Positions 1 through 5,325 of a DNA stretch of 5,325 bases are shown here, one piece after another. The notes beneath the pieces are model-generated. The model did no database searches. It saw nothing but the letters and a program-made list of their open reading frames with translations, and was not told where the DNA came from. Position numbers and translations under genes: made by a program. The first letter of the stretch is position 1; each line of letters starts with the position of its first letter. The DNA is from Pseudofrankia asymbiotica (lineage in GTDB: Bacteria > Actinomycetota > Actinomycetes > Frankiales > Frankiaceae). The stretch spans positions 42,029 through 47,353 of the forward strand of contig NZ_MOMC01000013.1 of NCBI RefSeq assembly GCF_001983105.1. Reading direction: 5' to 3'.

Positions 1-849
<849 letters not shown>

Positions 850-1162
850 CGCTACTCCGCTTCGCGTCTGGTGCTTCTGGCTACCCAACGGTAGTCCCGC
901 TCGCTTCGACCTGGCCGGGCGCTCAGGGCCGTCGTGGGCAGGTCGAGGGGCGAGCCCAGGCAGGACACCGGCTCCGGTCTGATCGTCGCCGAGCGGTGGC
1001 AGCCTGCGGCCAGGTGAGCGTCGCGGTGGTAAGGGATCGGGCGCAGGCGAGGCTACCGCGCGCGAGGCGCTCGCTGCCCGCGAGTGTGACAAACGCTCCG
1101 CGCCTGTCCGTCGGGCGCGACAGGCCCTCCCCACATGGTTCCGGACCCTGACATAGGGGTGA
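850..1162. other. Non-coding spacer between icd and the DUF3017 gene (313 bp)
   Basis: No frame in this stretch has convincing coding character; the plus-strand open frame beginning near 834 is low-complexity and matches nothing I recognise. The spacer holds the end of the DUF3017 transcript, including a hairpin at 1102-1125, and should hold the icd promoter. A TACCGT at 893-888 (minus) would place a transcription start near 881, about 32 bases before the icd GTG, but no matching -35 hexamer is visible. A 12-bp palindrome (ACCGG-CT-CCGGT, 967-978) is a possible protein site but could arise by chance at this GC content. Confidence 0.6.
1102..1125 (-). terminator. Candidate terminator hairpin after the DUF3017 gene
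   Basis: GCCTGTC (1102-1108) and GACAGGC (1119-1125) form a perfect 7-bp stem around a 10-base loop. The structure begins 37 bases past the DUF3017 stop codon and well before the icd start. There is no T-run after it. Terminator-like hairpins without U-tracts are commonly reported in high-GC actinobacteria, so termination is plausible but unproven. Confidence 0.35.
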
Positions 1163-1588
1163 CTACGAACCGGAGACCGGGAGGACGGGGGGGATCGGGA
1201 CCGTCAGCGTGAGACCGATCACAGAGATTCCCAGGATCAGAAGGATGGCCGTGTCAAGCAGGCGGCCACGCACCGCGAGCATCCCGACGCGGCGCGTGGG
1301 CAGGGTGAGACGCACCAGCGCCATCACCAGCAGCACGGCACCGACACCCAACAGGCCCTGCCGCCACCGCTGCTGCTGCGCGACCATGACAAGGCCGAGC
1401 GTCACGCCGGCCAGCGCCGCCGTCAGCACGAACTGCCGGATGAACCACGGCGAGCGGCTGCGGCGCTCCGCTGCCCGCCGCGCCTTCGCCTGGGCCCGCG
1501 AACCCGGCCGCGGGGCGGAGCCACCAACCGCCGGGGAACGCGGCGCGGGCGGCGGCCGCTGACCTCGCGTCACGCCCGGTCCAGCCAC
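1163..1588 (-). CDS. DUF3017 family small integral membrane protein
   Basis: This is a 141-residue protein of unknown function, predicted to sit in the cytoplasmic membrane. The N-terminal third (about 1-48) is a Pro/Arg/Ala-rich, basic and probably disordered cytoplasmic tail. Three hydrophobic segments follow at about 53-70, 78-96 and 112-130. A basic stretch between the second and third, [17 protein letters not shown] (96-112), resembles the conserved DUF3017 motif and is the main basis for the family call. Three in-frame GTG codons could start it: 1594, 1588 and 1573. I chose 1588 because a TACACT -10-like hexamer at 1600-1595 puts the expected transcription start exactly on that GTG, giving a leaderless mRNA. 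The 1573 GTG has only a weak GGA upstream. Extension to 1681 is open but reads as low-complexity sequence. In Streptomyces a DUF3017 gene lies near folD and malate dehydrogenase; here icd is downstream instead. The family's function is unknown. Confidence 0.85.
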   Translation of the reverse strand: MAGPGVTRGQRPPPAPRSPAVGGSAPRPGSRAQAKARRAAERRSRSPWFIRQFVLTAALAGVTLGLVMVAQQQRWRQGLLGVGAVLLVMALVRLTLPTRRVGMLAVRGRLLDTAILLILGISVIGLTLTVPIPPVLPVSGS

Positions 1589-1594
1589 GCTCAC

Positions 1595-1600
1595 AGTGTA
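1595..1600 (-). promoter_or_regulatory. Candidate -10 element for a leaderless DUF3017 transcript
   Basis: On the minus strand TACACT (1600-1595) matches the TAnnnT pattern of actinobacterial housekeeping promoters. Counting seven bases downstream from its last T gives +1 at 1588, the G of the in-frame GTG. The -35 region is poor: GTGCCC at 1624-1619 with an 18-base spacer shares only three positions with TTGACA. Confidence 0.4.
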
Positions 1601-1767
1601 GGGAGAGCCGCCACGACCGGGCACGCCCACCCATGTAGGGCTTCTGAGCACAGGCCCGCCGGAGGCGCGAAGACAGAACACTGCCGCGCCTCGTTTGACC
1701 CTTTGGGCACCCCCACCGCACGGCGCTCGCCCGGACTAGGGCAGACTGCCGCGTCAGGTCCCACAGC

Positions 1768-1775
1768 AGGAGGAG
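1768..1775 (+). promoter_or_regulatory. Ribosome-binding site fixing the GTG at 1782
   Basis: AGGAGGAG lies 6 bases before the GTG at 1782. Another GTG at 1777-1779 lies closer but in a different frame, and that frame lacks coding character. The site therefore supports 1782 as the start. Confidence 0.75.
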
Positions 1776-1781
1776 CGTGAC

Positions 1782-2123
1782 GTGGCAGACGAGTCGCCAC
1801 ACAGCAAGAAGCTTCAGGAGCTGATGTTCCGGGCGTGGGAGACGTTCGGGGACGCCCGGCACCTCGACAGCGACGACCGCGTGTTCGTCCAGGCGCTCGC
1901 GCGCCAGACCGCGGATCGAATCTCGGTCCTCTACGGCGCCTCGTGGCGCGAGGCGCTCGACTGGGTCTCGCAGCGCTACGTGCCGAACAGCGACGTGCCC
2001 GGCGGTCAGGCCAGCACGACGGCCAGCACCAGCACCACCGCGGCCACCGGCACGACCACGACGACCGGCTCGACGAGCCCGGCTCGGCGGGGCACGACCG
2101 CCGCGGAGTCGACAAGCGTCTGA
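1782..2123 (+). CDS. Unrecognised 113-residue protein with Thr/Ser-rich C-terminal tail
   Basis: I do not recognise this family. The codons end almost entirely in G or C, and a strong AGGAGGAG precedes the GTG start, so it is very likely a real gene. Residues 1-70 look like a small, mostly helical, charged domain, with stretches such as LQELMFRAWETFGDARHL and DRVFVQALARQTADRISVLY followed by SWREALDWVSQRY. From about residue 76 to the end the protein becomes low complexity: 15 Thr and 7 Ser in 38 residues, including a run of five Thr (91-95). There is no signal peptide and no membrane segment, so it is probably cytoplasmic, and the tail may be disordered. It is divergent from the DUF3017 gene and convergent with purH, so it is a monocistronic unit. 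It could be a lineage-specific accessory protein; no function can be assigned from sequence alone. Confidence 0.82.
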   Translation: MADESPHSKKLQELMFRAWETFGDARHLDSDDRVFVQALARQTADRISVLYGASWREALDWVSQRYVPNSDVPGGQASTTASTSTTAATGTTTTTGSTSPARRGTTAAESTSV

Positions 2124-2284
2124 AGCTCTGGCGCCGACCGCCCCCTTCCCCTCGACCGGCCGCCGACCGCCCAGCGTTCTCTCCCGGGCCCGGCGGCCAG
2201 TCCAGGTGAACCCCACGCGGAACCAGGCTGGGAGCGGGAGCCTCCGCCGGCCGGTGCCAAAGACCAGCGCGACACGGTCCCTGG

Positions 2285-2308
2285 GTCTCCCCACCCGAGT
2301 GGGGAGAC
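2285..2308. terminator. Perfect hairpin in the convergent spacer, candidate bidirectional terminator
   Basis: GTCTCCCCAC (2285-2294) and GTGGGGAGAC (2299-2308) are perfect complements separated by CCGA, giving a 10-bp stem and a tetraloop. It lies between convergent genes, about 160 bases beyond the stop of the 113-residue gene and about 230 beyond the purH stop. Being symmetrical and without Watson-Crick mismatches, it would fold on either transcript. No T-run follows on either strand. Confidence 0.5.
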
Positions 2309-2498
2309 AGGTGACGGCCGTGCTCTGCCCCCTGACGCTCGCACGAGGCGGGAACGCCGCTCCGGTAGGCGCGGCGGCGGGCACGGTGGCCAGAGCCGCC
2401 GGGGCGGGCACGGCGCGGGCCGGTGAGGCCGAGGCTCGCCGCCGCTGGGGCGTCTCGCTCCTCGACGGCGCGGCCCGCGCCCGAGTCTCTTCGCGTTG

Positions 2499-2527
2499 CC
2501 GAGCCCCTCCCTGTTCGAGGGCCTCGG
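2499..2527 (-). terminator. purH: Candidate purH terminator hairpin
   Basis: On the minus strand CCGAGGCCCTC pairs with GAGGGGCTCGG around a 7-base loop (GAACAGG). Ten of eleven positions pair, with one internal G-G mismatch. The structure starts 14 bases after the purH stop codon, the expected place for the end of the purN-purH transcript. There is no U-run, so the call rests on position and stem strength. Confidence 0.55.
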
Positions 2528-2541
2528 TGGTGCTCCACGAC

Positions 2542-4212
2542 TCAGTGCGCGAAGTGGCGCACACCGGTGAAGTACAGCGTGACACCGGCCTCCCGCGCCG
2601 CGGCGACCACGAGCTCGTCGCGGACCGATCCGCCCGGCTCGACCACGGCCCGCACCCCGGCGTCGGCCAGCACCTGAAAGCCGTCCGGGAACGGGAAGTA
2701 CGCGTCGCTGGCGGCTACCGCCCCCTTCGTCCGGTCCCCGGCCCGGGTGACCGCGAGCCGGGCCGCGTCGACGCGGTTCACCTGGCCCATGCCGACCCCG
2801 ACGGTCGCGCCGTCGGCGGCGATCAGGATCGCGTTCGACTTGACGGAACGGATCGCCCGCCAGGCGAACCGCAGGTCGGCGAGCGTCGCCTCGTCGGCCG
2901 GCGCGCCGGCCTCCAGCGTCCAGGCCGACGGCTCGTCCCCGGCCGCGTCCAGCGCGTCGCGGGACTGCAGCAGCAGCCCACCGGATATCGGGCGTAGCTC
3001 CACGCCGCGCTGGTGCGGCGGCGGCGCGCACTCCAGCAGCCGGATCGACGGCTTGCGGGACAGGACGTCCACGGCGCCCGGCTCGTAGGCCGGCGCGACG
3101 ACGACCTCGGTGAAGATCTCCGCGATCTGCTCCGCGAGCTCGACGGTGACCGGCCGGTTGGTCGCGATCACGCCGCCGAAGGCCGACAGCGGGTCGCAGG
3201 CGTGCGCCTTGCGGTGGGCCTCGGCGATGTCGCCCGCGACGGCGATCCCGCACGGGTTGGCGTGCTTGATGATCGCGACGGTCGGGTCCGCGAAGTCGTA
3301 GACGGTGCGGCGGGCCGCGTCGGTGTCGGTGTAGTTGTTGTAGGACATCTGCTTGCCGTGCAGCTGCTTCGCCGTCGCCAGCCCCGGGGTCCGGTCGTCG
3401 GTGGCGACGTAGAGGGCGGCTCGCTGATGCGGGTTCTCGCCGTAGCGCAGCACGTCCGAGCGCCGCCACTGGGCTGTCAGCACGTCTGGCCAGCCGGTCT
3501 GGCTGGCGGTCTCGTCCGGAGCGACGACGCTCGCGAACCAGGACGCGACCGCCGCGTCGTAGCCGGCGGTGTGGGCGAACGCCCTGGCGGCGAGCCGGCG
3601 ACGCGCGGCGAGGTCGAAGCCGGCGTCCCGGACCGCCTCGATCAGCGCCGGGTAGTCGTCCGGCTCGACGACGACCGCGACCGACGCGTGGTTCTTCGCC
3701 GCCGCCCTGATCATCGCCGGTCCGCCGATGTCGATCTGCTCGACCGCCTCGTCCTCGGTCGCGTCGGCGGCCACCGTCTCCCGGAACGGGTACAGGTTGA
3801 CGACGACCAGGTCGAACGGCTCGATGTCGAGCTCGGCCAGCGCCTCGGCGTGCTCCACCTGGCGCAGGTCGGCCAGCAGGCCCGCGTGAACCCGGGGGTG
3901 CAGCGTCTTCACCCGGCCACCGAGCACCTCGGGAAAACCGGTCACCGTGCTCACCGGGGTGACGGCGAGACCGTGCTTCGCCAGCGCCTCGGCCGTGGAG
4001 CCCGTCGACACGACCTCCACCCCGGCCGCCTGGAACGCCTCGGCGAGGTCACCCAGCCCCGACTTGTCGTAGACGCTGACCAGCGCCCGGCGCAGCCGCC
4101 GGCGCCCGGTGGCGACGACCTCCGCACCCGGCGCGGCACCGGCGGCCGGGGAATCCGCCGCCGGGCCGCCGGCCCCCGCTGGGACCGTCGTCGGATCCTG
4201 CGGCCTCGTCAT
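2542..4212 (-). CDS. purH: Bifunctional AICAR formyltransferase / IMP cyclohydrolase
   Basis: PurH performs the last two steps of de novo IMP synthesis in the cytoplasm: it formylates AICAR with 10-formyltetrahydrofolate, then closes FAICAR to IMP. The 556-residue product is complete. The N-terminal cyclohydrolase (MGS-like) domain begins near residue 41 with [12 protein letters not shown], followed by STGST (69-73), GGRVKTLHP (98-106), NLYPF (139-143) and [15 protein letters not shown] (160-174). The formyltransferase domain includes LRYGENPHQ (255-263), [14 protein letters not shown] (287-300) and KHANPCG (316-322), whose Lys-His pair is catalytic in this family. It continues with DPLSAFGG (340-347) and ends with the typical TGVRHFAH. 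The Ala/Pro/Gly-rich first 37 residues are an extension relative to E. coli PurH (529 residues). The ATG at 4212 is supported by AAGGAGG at 4223-4217, 4 bases upstream. It lies 64 bases downstream of purN in the same direction, with a hairpin between them, and is probably cotranscribed with it. Confidence 0.98.
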   Translation of the reverse strand: MTRPQDPTTVPAGAGGPAADSPAAGAAPGAEVVATGRRRLRRALVSVYDKSGLGDLAEAFQAAGVEVVSTGSTAEALAKHGLAVTPVSTVTGFPEVLGGRVKTLHPRVHAGLLADLRQVEHAEALAELDIEPFDLVVVNLYPFRETVAADATEDEAVEQIDIGGPAMIRAAAKNHASVAVVVEPDDYPALIEAVRDAGFDLAARRRLAARAFAHTAGYDAAVASWFASVVAPDETASQTGWPDVLTAQWRRSDVLRYGENPHQRAALYVATDDRTPGLATAKQLHGKQMSYNNYTDTDAARRTVYDFADPTVAIIKHANPCGIAVAGDIAEAHRKAHACDPLSAFGGVIATNRPVTVELAEQIAEIFTEVVVAPAYEPGAVDVLSRKPSIRLLECAPPPHQRGVELRPISGGLLLQSRDALDAAGDEPSAWTLEAGAPADEATLADLRFAWRAIRSVKSNAILIAADGATVGVGMGQVNRVDAARLAVTRAGDRTKGAVAASDAYFPFPDGFQVLADAGVRAVVEPGGSVRDELVVAAAREAGVTLYFTGVRHFAH

Positions 4213-4216
4213 AGCT

Positions 4217-4223
4217 CCTCCTT
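4217..4223 (-). promoter_or_regulatory. Strong purH ribosome-binding site
   Basis: AAGGAGG on the minus strand is a near-complete anti-16S match, 4 bases before the ATG. It justifies keeping the long Ala/Pro/Gly-rich N-terminus rather than trimming to the first conserved residues. It starts 3 bases after the intercistronic hairpin, so it stays exposed when that hairpin folds. Confidence 0.8.
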
Positions 4224-4226
4224 GTC

Positions 4227-4247
4227 GACCGTGCGTTCCGCACGGTC
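4227..4247 (-). other. Intercistronic hairpin between purN and purH
   Basis: On the minus strand GACCGTGCG and CGCACGGTC form a perfect 9-bp stem closed by a GAA loop. It lies 29 bases after the purN stop and 3 bases before the purH ribosome-binding site. It could be an internal terminator or attenuator, an RNA-processing or stability element, or a spacer that keeps the purH ribosome-binding site open. There is no U-run, and the choice between these is inference. Confidence 0.55.
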
Positions 4248-4276
4248 TCTATGCCGCCAGACGACCTCTTCGCGCC

Positions 4277-4885
4277 CTACCGGCGGCGGGAGACGTCCTG
4301 GCGGATCGCGGCCTCTGACAGCCACCCTCGCGCGATCTCACCGATCGTCGTGACGTACAACCGGCGTTCGACTGCCTGGATCCGGGTGCGCAGGACGTCC
4401 TCGGTATCGCCCGAAAGGACGTCCACTGCCGCCTGGGCGATGATCGGCCCGGTGTCGACCCCTTCGTCCACCCAGTGCACGGTGACTCCACTGACCTTCA
4501 CGCCGTGCGCCAGCGCCTCCCGGATCGCGTGGGCTCCGGGGAACGACGGCAGCAGTGACGGATGGGTGTTGACTGTGCGGAACCGCCCGACGACCTGCTT
4601 GTCGAGAATCTTCATATACCCGGCGAGCACCAACAGGTCGGGGCGCTCGGCCGCGATCCGGTCCGCCGTCGCGGCGTTGAACGCGTCCCGGTCGGGGTGG
4701 TCCTCCAGCCGGACGGTGAACACCGGTACACCCGCCGCCAGCGCACGGCGCTCGGCGCCCGTGCCCGCCCGGTCCGTGCCGACCGCGACGACCCTCGCAC
4801 CGTAGGCCGGGTCCTGACAGGCGTCCAGGACCGCTTGCAGGGTGGTACCAGCGCCCGACGCGAGAACGACCAAGCGGGCAGGCAC
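4277..4885 (-). CDS. purN: Phosphoribosylglycinamide formyltransferase (GAR transformylase)
   Basis: PurN transfers the formyl group of 10-formyltetrahydrofolate to GAR, the third step of de novo purine synthesis, in the cytoplasm. The product is 202 residues, the usual size. RLVVLASGAGTTLQA near the N-terminus is the phosphate-binding loop region, LVLAGYMKIL (85-94) lines the folate side, and NTHPSLLPSFPG plus HWVDEGVDTGPI form the active site. The family's catalytic Asn106, His108 and Asp144 (E. coli numbering) are present at the same numbers when translation starts at the GTG at 4885. That GTG has GGAGGG at 4895-4890 in front of it, whereas the in-frame TTG at 4903, which would add six residues, overlaps this site. 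I therefore prefer 4885. It heads the purN-purH pair. A long leader hairpin lies at 4912-4948, and the upstream partial gene ends 192 bases away, so a purN promoter in that gap is likely. Confidence 0.97.
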   Translation of the reverse strand: MPARLVVLASGAGTTLQAVLDACQDPAYGARVVAVGTDRAGTGAERRALAAGVPVFTVRLEDHPDRDAFNAATADRIAAERPDLLVLAGYMKILDKQVVGRFRTVNTHPSLLPSFPGAHAIREALAHGVKVSGVTVHWVDEGVDTGPIIAQAAVDVLSGDTEDVLRTRIQAVERRLYVTTIGEIARGWLSEAAIRQDVSRRR

Positions 4886-4889
4886 AGGA

Positions 4890-4895
4890 CCCTCC
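4890..4895 (-). promoter_or_regulatory. purN ribosome-binding site inside a 10-base palindrome
   Basis: GGAGGG, 4 bases before the GTG at 4885, is the only good ribosome-binding site near the purN start. Its GGAGG is the right half of CCTCCGGAGG (4900-4891), a perfect palindrome. The adjacent CCTCC could compete for the site, although with no loop the two halves cannot fold completely on each other. Confidence 0.7.
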
Positions 4896-4911
4896 GGAGG
4901 CAATCAGGGCG

Positions 4912-4948
4912 GGACGTGAAGCACCCCGTCATCGGGCGCTTCACGCCC
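4912..4948 (-). promoter_or_regulatory. purN leader hairpin
   Basis: On the minus strand, bases 4948-4934 pair with 4926-4912 to give an uninterrupted 15-bp stem around the 7-base loop GATGACG. Thirteen pairs are Watson-Crick and two are G-U wobbles (4946/4914 and 4937/4923). On the plus strand the same two positions are A-C mismatches, so the structure is specific to RNA made in the purN direction. It ends 16 bases before the purN ribosome-binding site. It may be a 5'-leader regulatory element for purN, or a terminator for the upstream gene, whose stop is 129 bases away. There is no U-tract and it matches no riboswitch class I can recognise. Confidence 0.6.
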
Positions 4949-5077
4949 TCTTGACGTGGTCAGGGACCGGGTGGTCGGGAATCGGGTGCATTGCCGACCG
5001 ATCCGCCAGCGCGGCCCGGGGCGGTGACTCGACCCCCGACTGTACTGACTTGCCCCCTCCAGGCGCCGCCATCCGCG

Positions 5078-5325
5078 CTACCCGCGCAACGCGTCGGCGG
5101 GGTGCCAGAACTGCTGGCCGAACGAGAGGCCCAGGTCCAGCTCGAAGTCCGGGTCGGGCGGCCCCACGACGGCGCGGCCGTCGTGGCCGGCCGGGCAGCC
5201 CCAGCCATGGCGGTCCAGGTGACGGCAGCCGTCTGGCCCGCCACCCGCGTCCAGGCCCGGGTCGAGGACGCCGTGGTCGAGACCATCCAGCAGGTCGCCG
5301 GGGCGGCACAGATACAGCTCCGCGA
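5078..5325 (-). CDS. Unrecognised acidic protein, C-terminal 81 codons (partial)
   Basis: The frame enters from the right edge (first whole codon at 5323) and stops at TAG 5080-5078. I trust it over the two overlapping minus-strand frames because 74 of its 81 codons end in G or C, whereas the others give Arg/Pro-rich translations. The fragment is acidic (14 Asp/Glu against 5 Arg, no Lys). It contains a Cys/His cluster, CRHLDRHGWGCPAGH, spaced C-x-H-x3-H-x3-C-x3-H, followed by an acidic and aromatic end, FELDLGLSFGQQFWHPADAL. The cluster could bind a metal such as zinc, but I do not recognise the family and the N-terminal part is missing. It is in the same direction as purN, 192 bases upstream, and is probably a separate transcription unit or a loosely coupled one. 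Confidence 0.75.
   Translation of the reverse strand, partial: AELYLCRPGDLLDGLDHGVLDPGLDAGGGPDGCRHLDRHGWGCPAGHDGRAVVGPPDPDFELDLGLSFGQQFWHPADALRG

Larger units (their letters stand above)
1589..1781. other. Divergent intergenic region
   Basis: The DUF3017 gene and the 113-residue gene are transcribed away from each other from this 193-bp spacer, so it should carry both promoters. On the plus strand a TTGACC at 1695-1700 resembles a -35 box, but nothing like TAnnnT lies 16-19 bases downstream. A short dyad (GGCAG-A-CTGCC, 1740-1750) sits just before the ribosome-binding site of the plus-strand gene and could be an operator half-site pair. That is only a possibility. Confidence 0.45.
2124..2541. 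other. Convergent intergenic region between the 113-residue gene and purH (418 bp)
   Basis: I find no gene here. Long open frames cross it on both strands, as expected at this GC content. Their translations are Arg/Pro/Gly-rich, carry over into antisense of purH or of the DUF3017 gene, and show no recognisable domain or remnant such as folD. The spacer contains two terminator-like hairpins (2285-2308 and 2499-2527). It also has an 11-base direct repeat, GCCGACCGCCC, twice shortly after the stop at 2123. Confidence 0.6.

Noticed and set aside
881..894. 5-bp hairpin with a 4-base loop (CTACC/GGTAG) upstream of icd
   Set aside because: The stem is too short to separate from chance, and the icd transcription start is unknown.
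1254..2585. 443-codon minus-strand open frame spanning several genes
   Set aside because: It overlaps DUF3017 in another frame, the 113-residue gene in antisense, the spacer and the end of purH. No domain is visible and the composition is typical of a shadow frame.
2206..2997. 263-codon plus-strand open frame
   Set aside because: It starts in the convergent spacer and continues as antisense of purH. Third-position bias in the spacer part is no better than background, and there is no ribosome-binding site.
2006..3469. 487-codon minus-strand open frame, including a Val-rich hydrophobic end that looks like a membrane segment
   Set aside because: Most of it is purH in the wrong frame. The hydrophobic end is the reverse complement of the Thr-rich codons of the plus-strand gene, so it is an artefact.
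3013..4353. 446-codon plus-strand open frame
   Set aside because: It is antisense to purH and to the end of purN; both are certain genes on the minus strand.
4612..4944. Possible small upstream reading frame beginning in the purN leader hairpin (GTG at 4944)
   Set aside because: It runs far into purN in another frame, lacks a ribosome-binding site and its product is Arg/Ser-rich, so a leader-peptide role is not supported.
5039..5044. TACAGT on the minus strand as a purN promoter -10
   Set aside because: The hexamer fits TAnnnT, but no -35-like sequence lies at 16-19 bases and such hexamers are common by chance, so I did not annotate it.
4941..5309. 122-codon and 108-codon minus-strand frames over the right-hand partial gene
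   Set aside because: Their translations are Arg/Pro- or Thr/Ala-rich shadows; the frame ending at 5078 has 91% G or C at third positions and is preferred.

Overview
The window is ordinary chromosomal housekeeping DNA from a high-GC actinomycete. The evidence is the strong preference for G or C at third codon positions, GTG starts, a DUF3017 membrane protein (an actinobacterial family) and a monomeric NADP-dependent isocitrate dehydrogenase. The gene neighbourhood and low-complexity spacers would suit a Frankia-like organism, but genus assignment is inference. I see no insertion sequence, CRISPR array, tRNA, rRNA, phage gene or defence gene.

Layout, left to right. Positions 1-849 (minus) hold the first 283 codons of monomeric isocitrate dehydrogenase, whose 3' part lies beyond the left edge. 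Positions 850-1162 are non-coding, with a candidate terminator for the next gene. Positions 1163-1588 (minus) encode a three-helix DUF3017 membrane protein that probably starts at a leaderless GTG. A 193-bp divergent spacer follows, then a 113-residue unrecognised protein with a Thr/Ser-rich tail on the plus strand (1782-2123). Positions 2124-2541 are a convergent spacer with two good hairpins. Positions 2542-4212 (minus) are purH and 4277-4885 (minus) are purN. Positions 5078-5325 (minus) are the C-terminal 81 codons of an unrecognised gene that runs off the right edge.

How the genes work together: purN and purH form a minus-strand purine unit. Their products catalyse the two 10-formyltetrahydrofolate-dependent formyl transfers of de novo IMP synthesis, and PurH also closes the ring. 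Isocitrate dehydrogenase makes 2-oxoglutarate and NADPH. The DUF3017 gene sits between the two functions and its role is unknown.

The non-obvious content is RNA-level structure around the purine unit. There is a 15-bp leader hairpin upstream of purN whose wobble pairs exist only on the purN-sense strand, a 9-bp hairpin just before the purH ribosome-binding site, and a terminator-like hairpin 14 bases after purH. These may control the unit, but their roles are inferred. I did not find a convincing novel multi-gene system.
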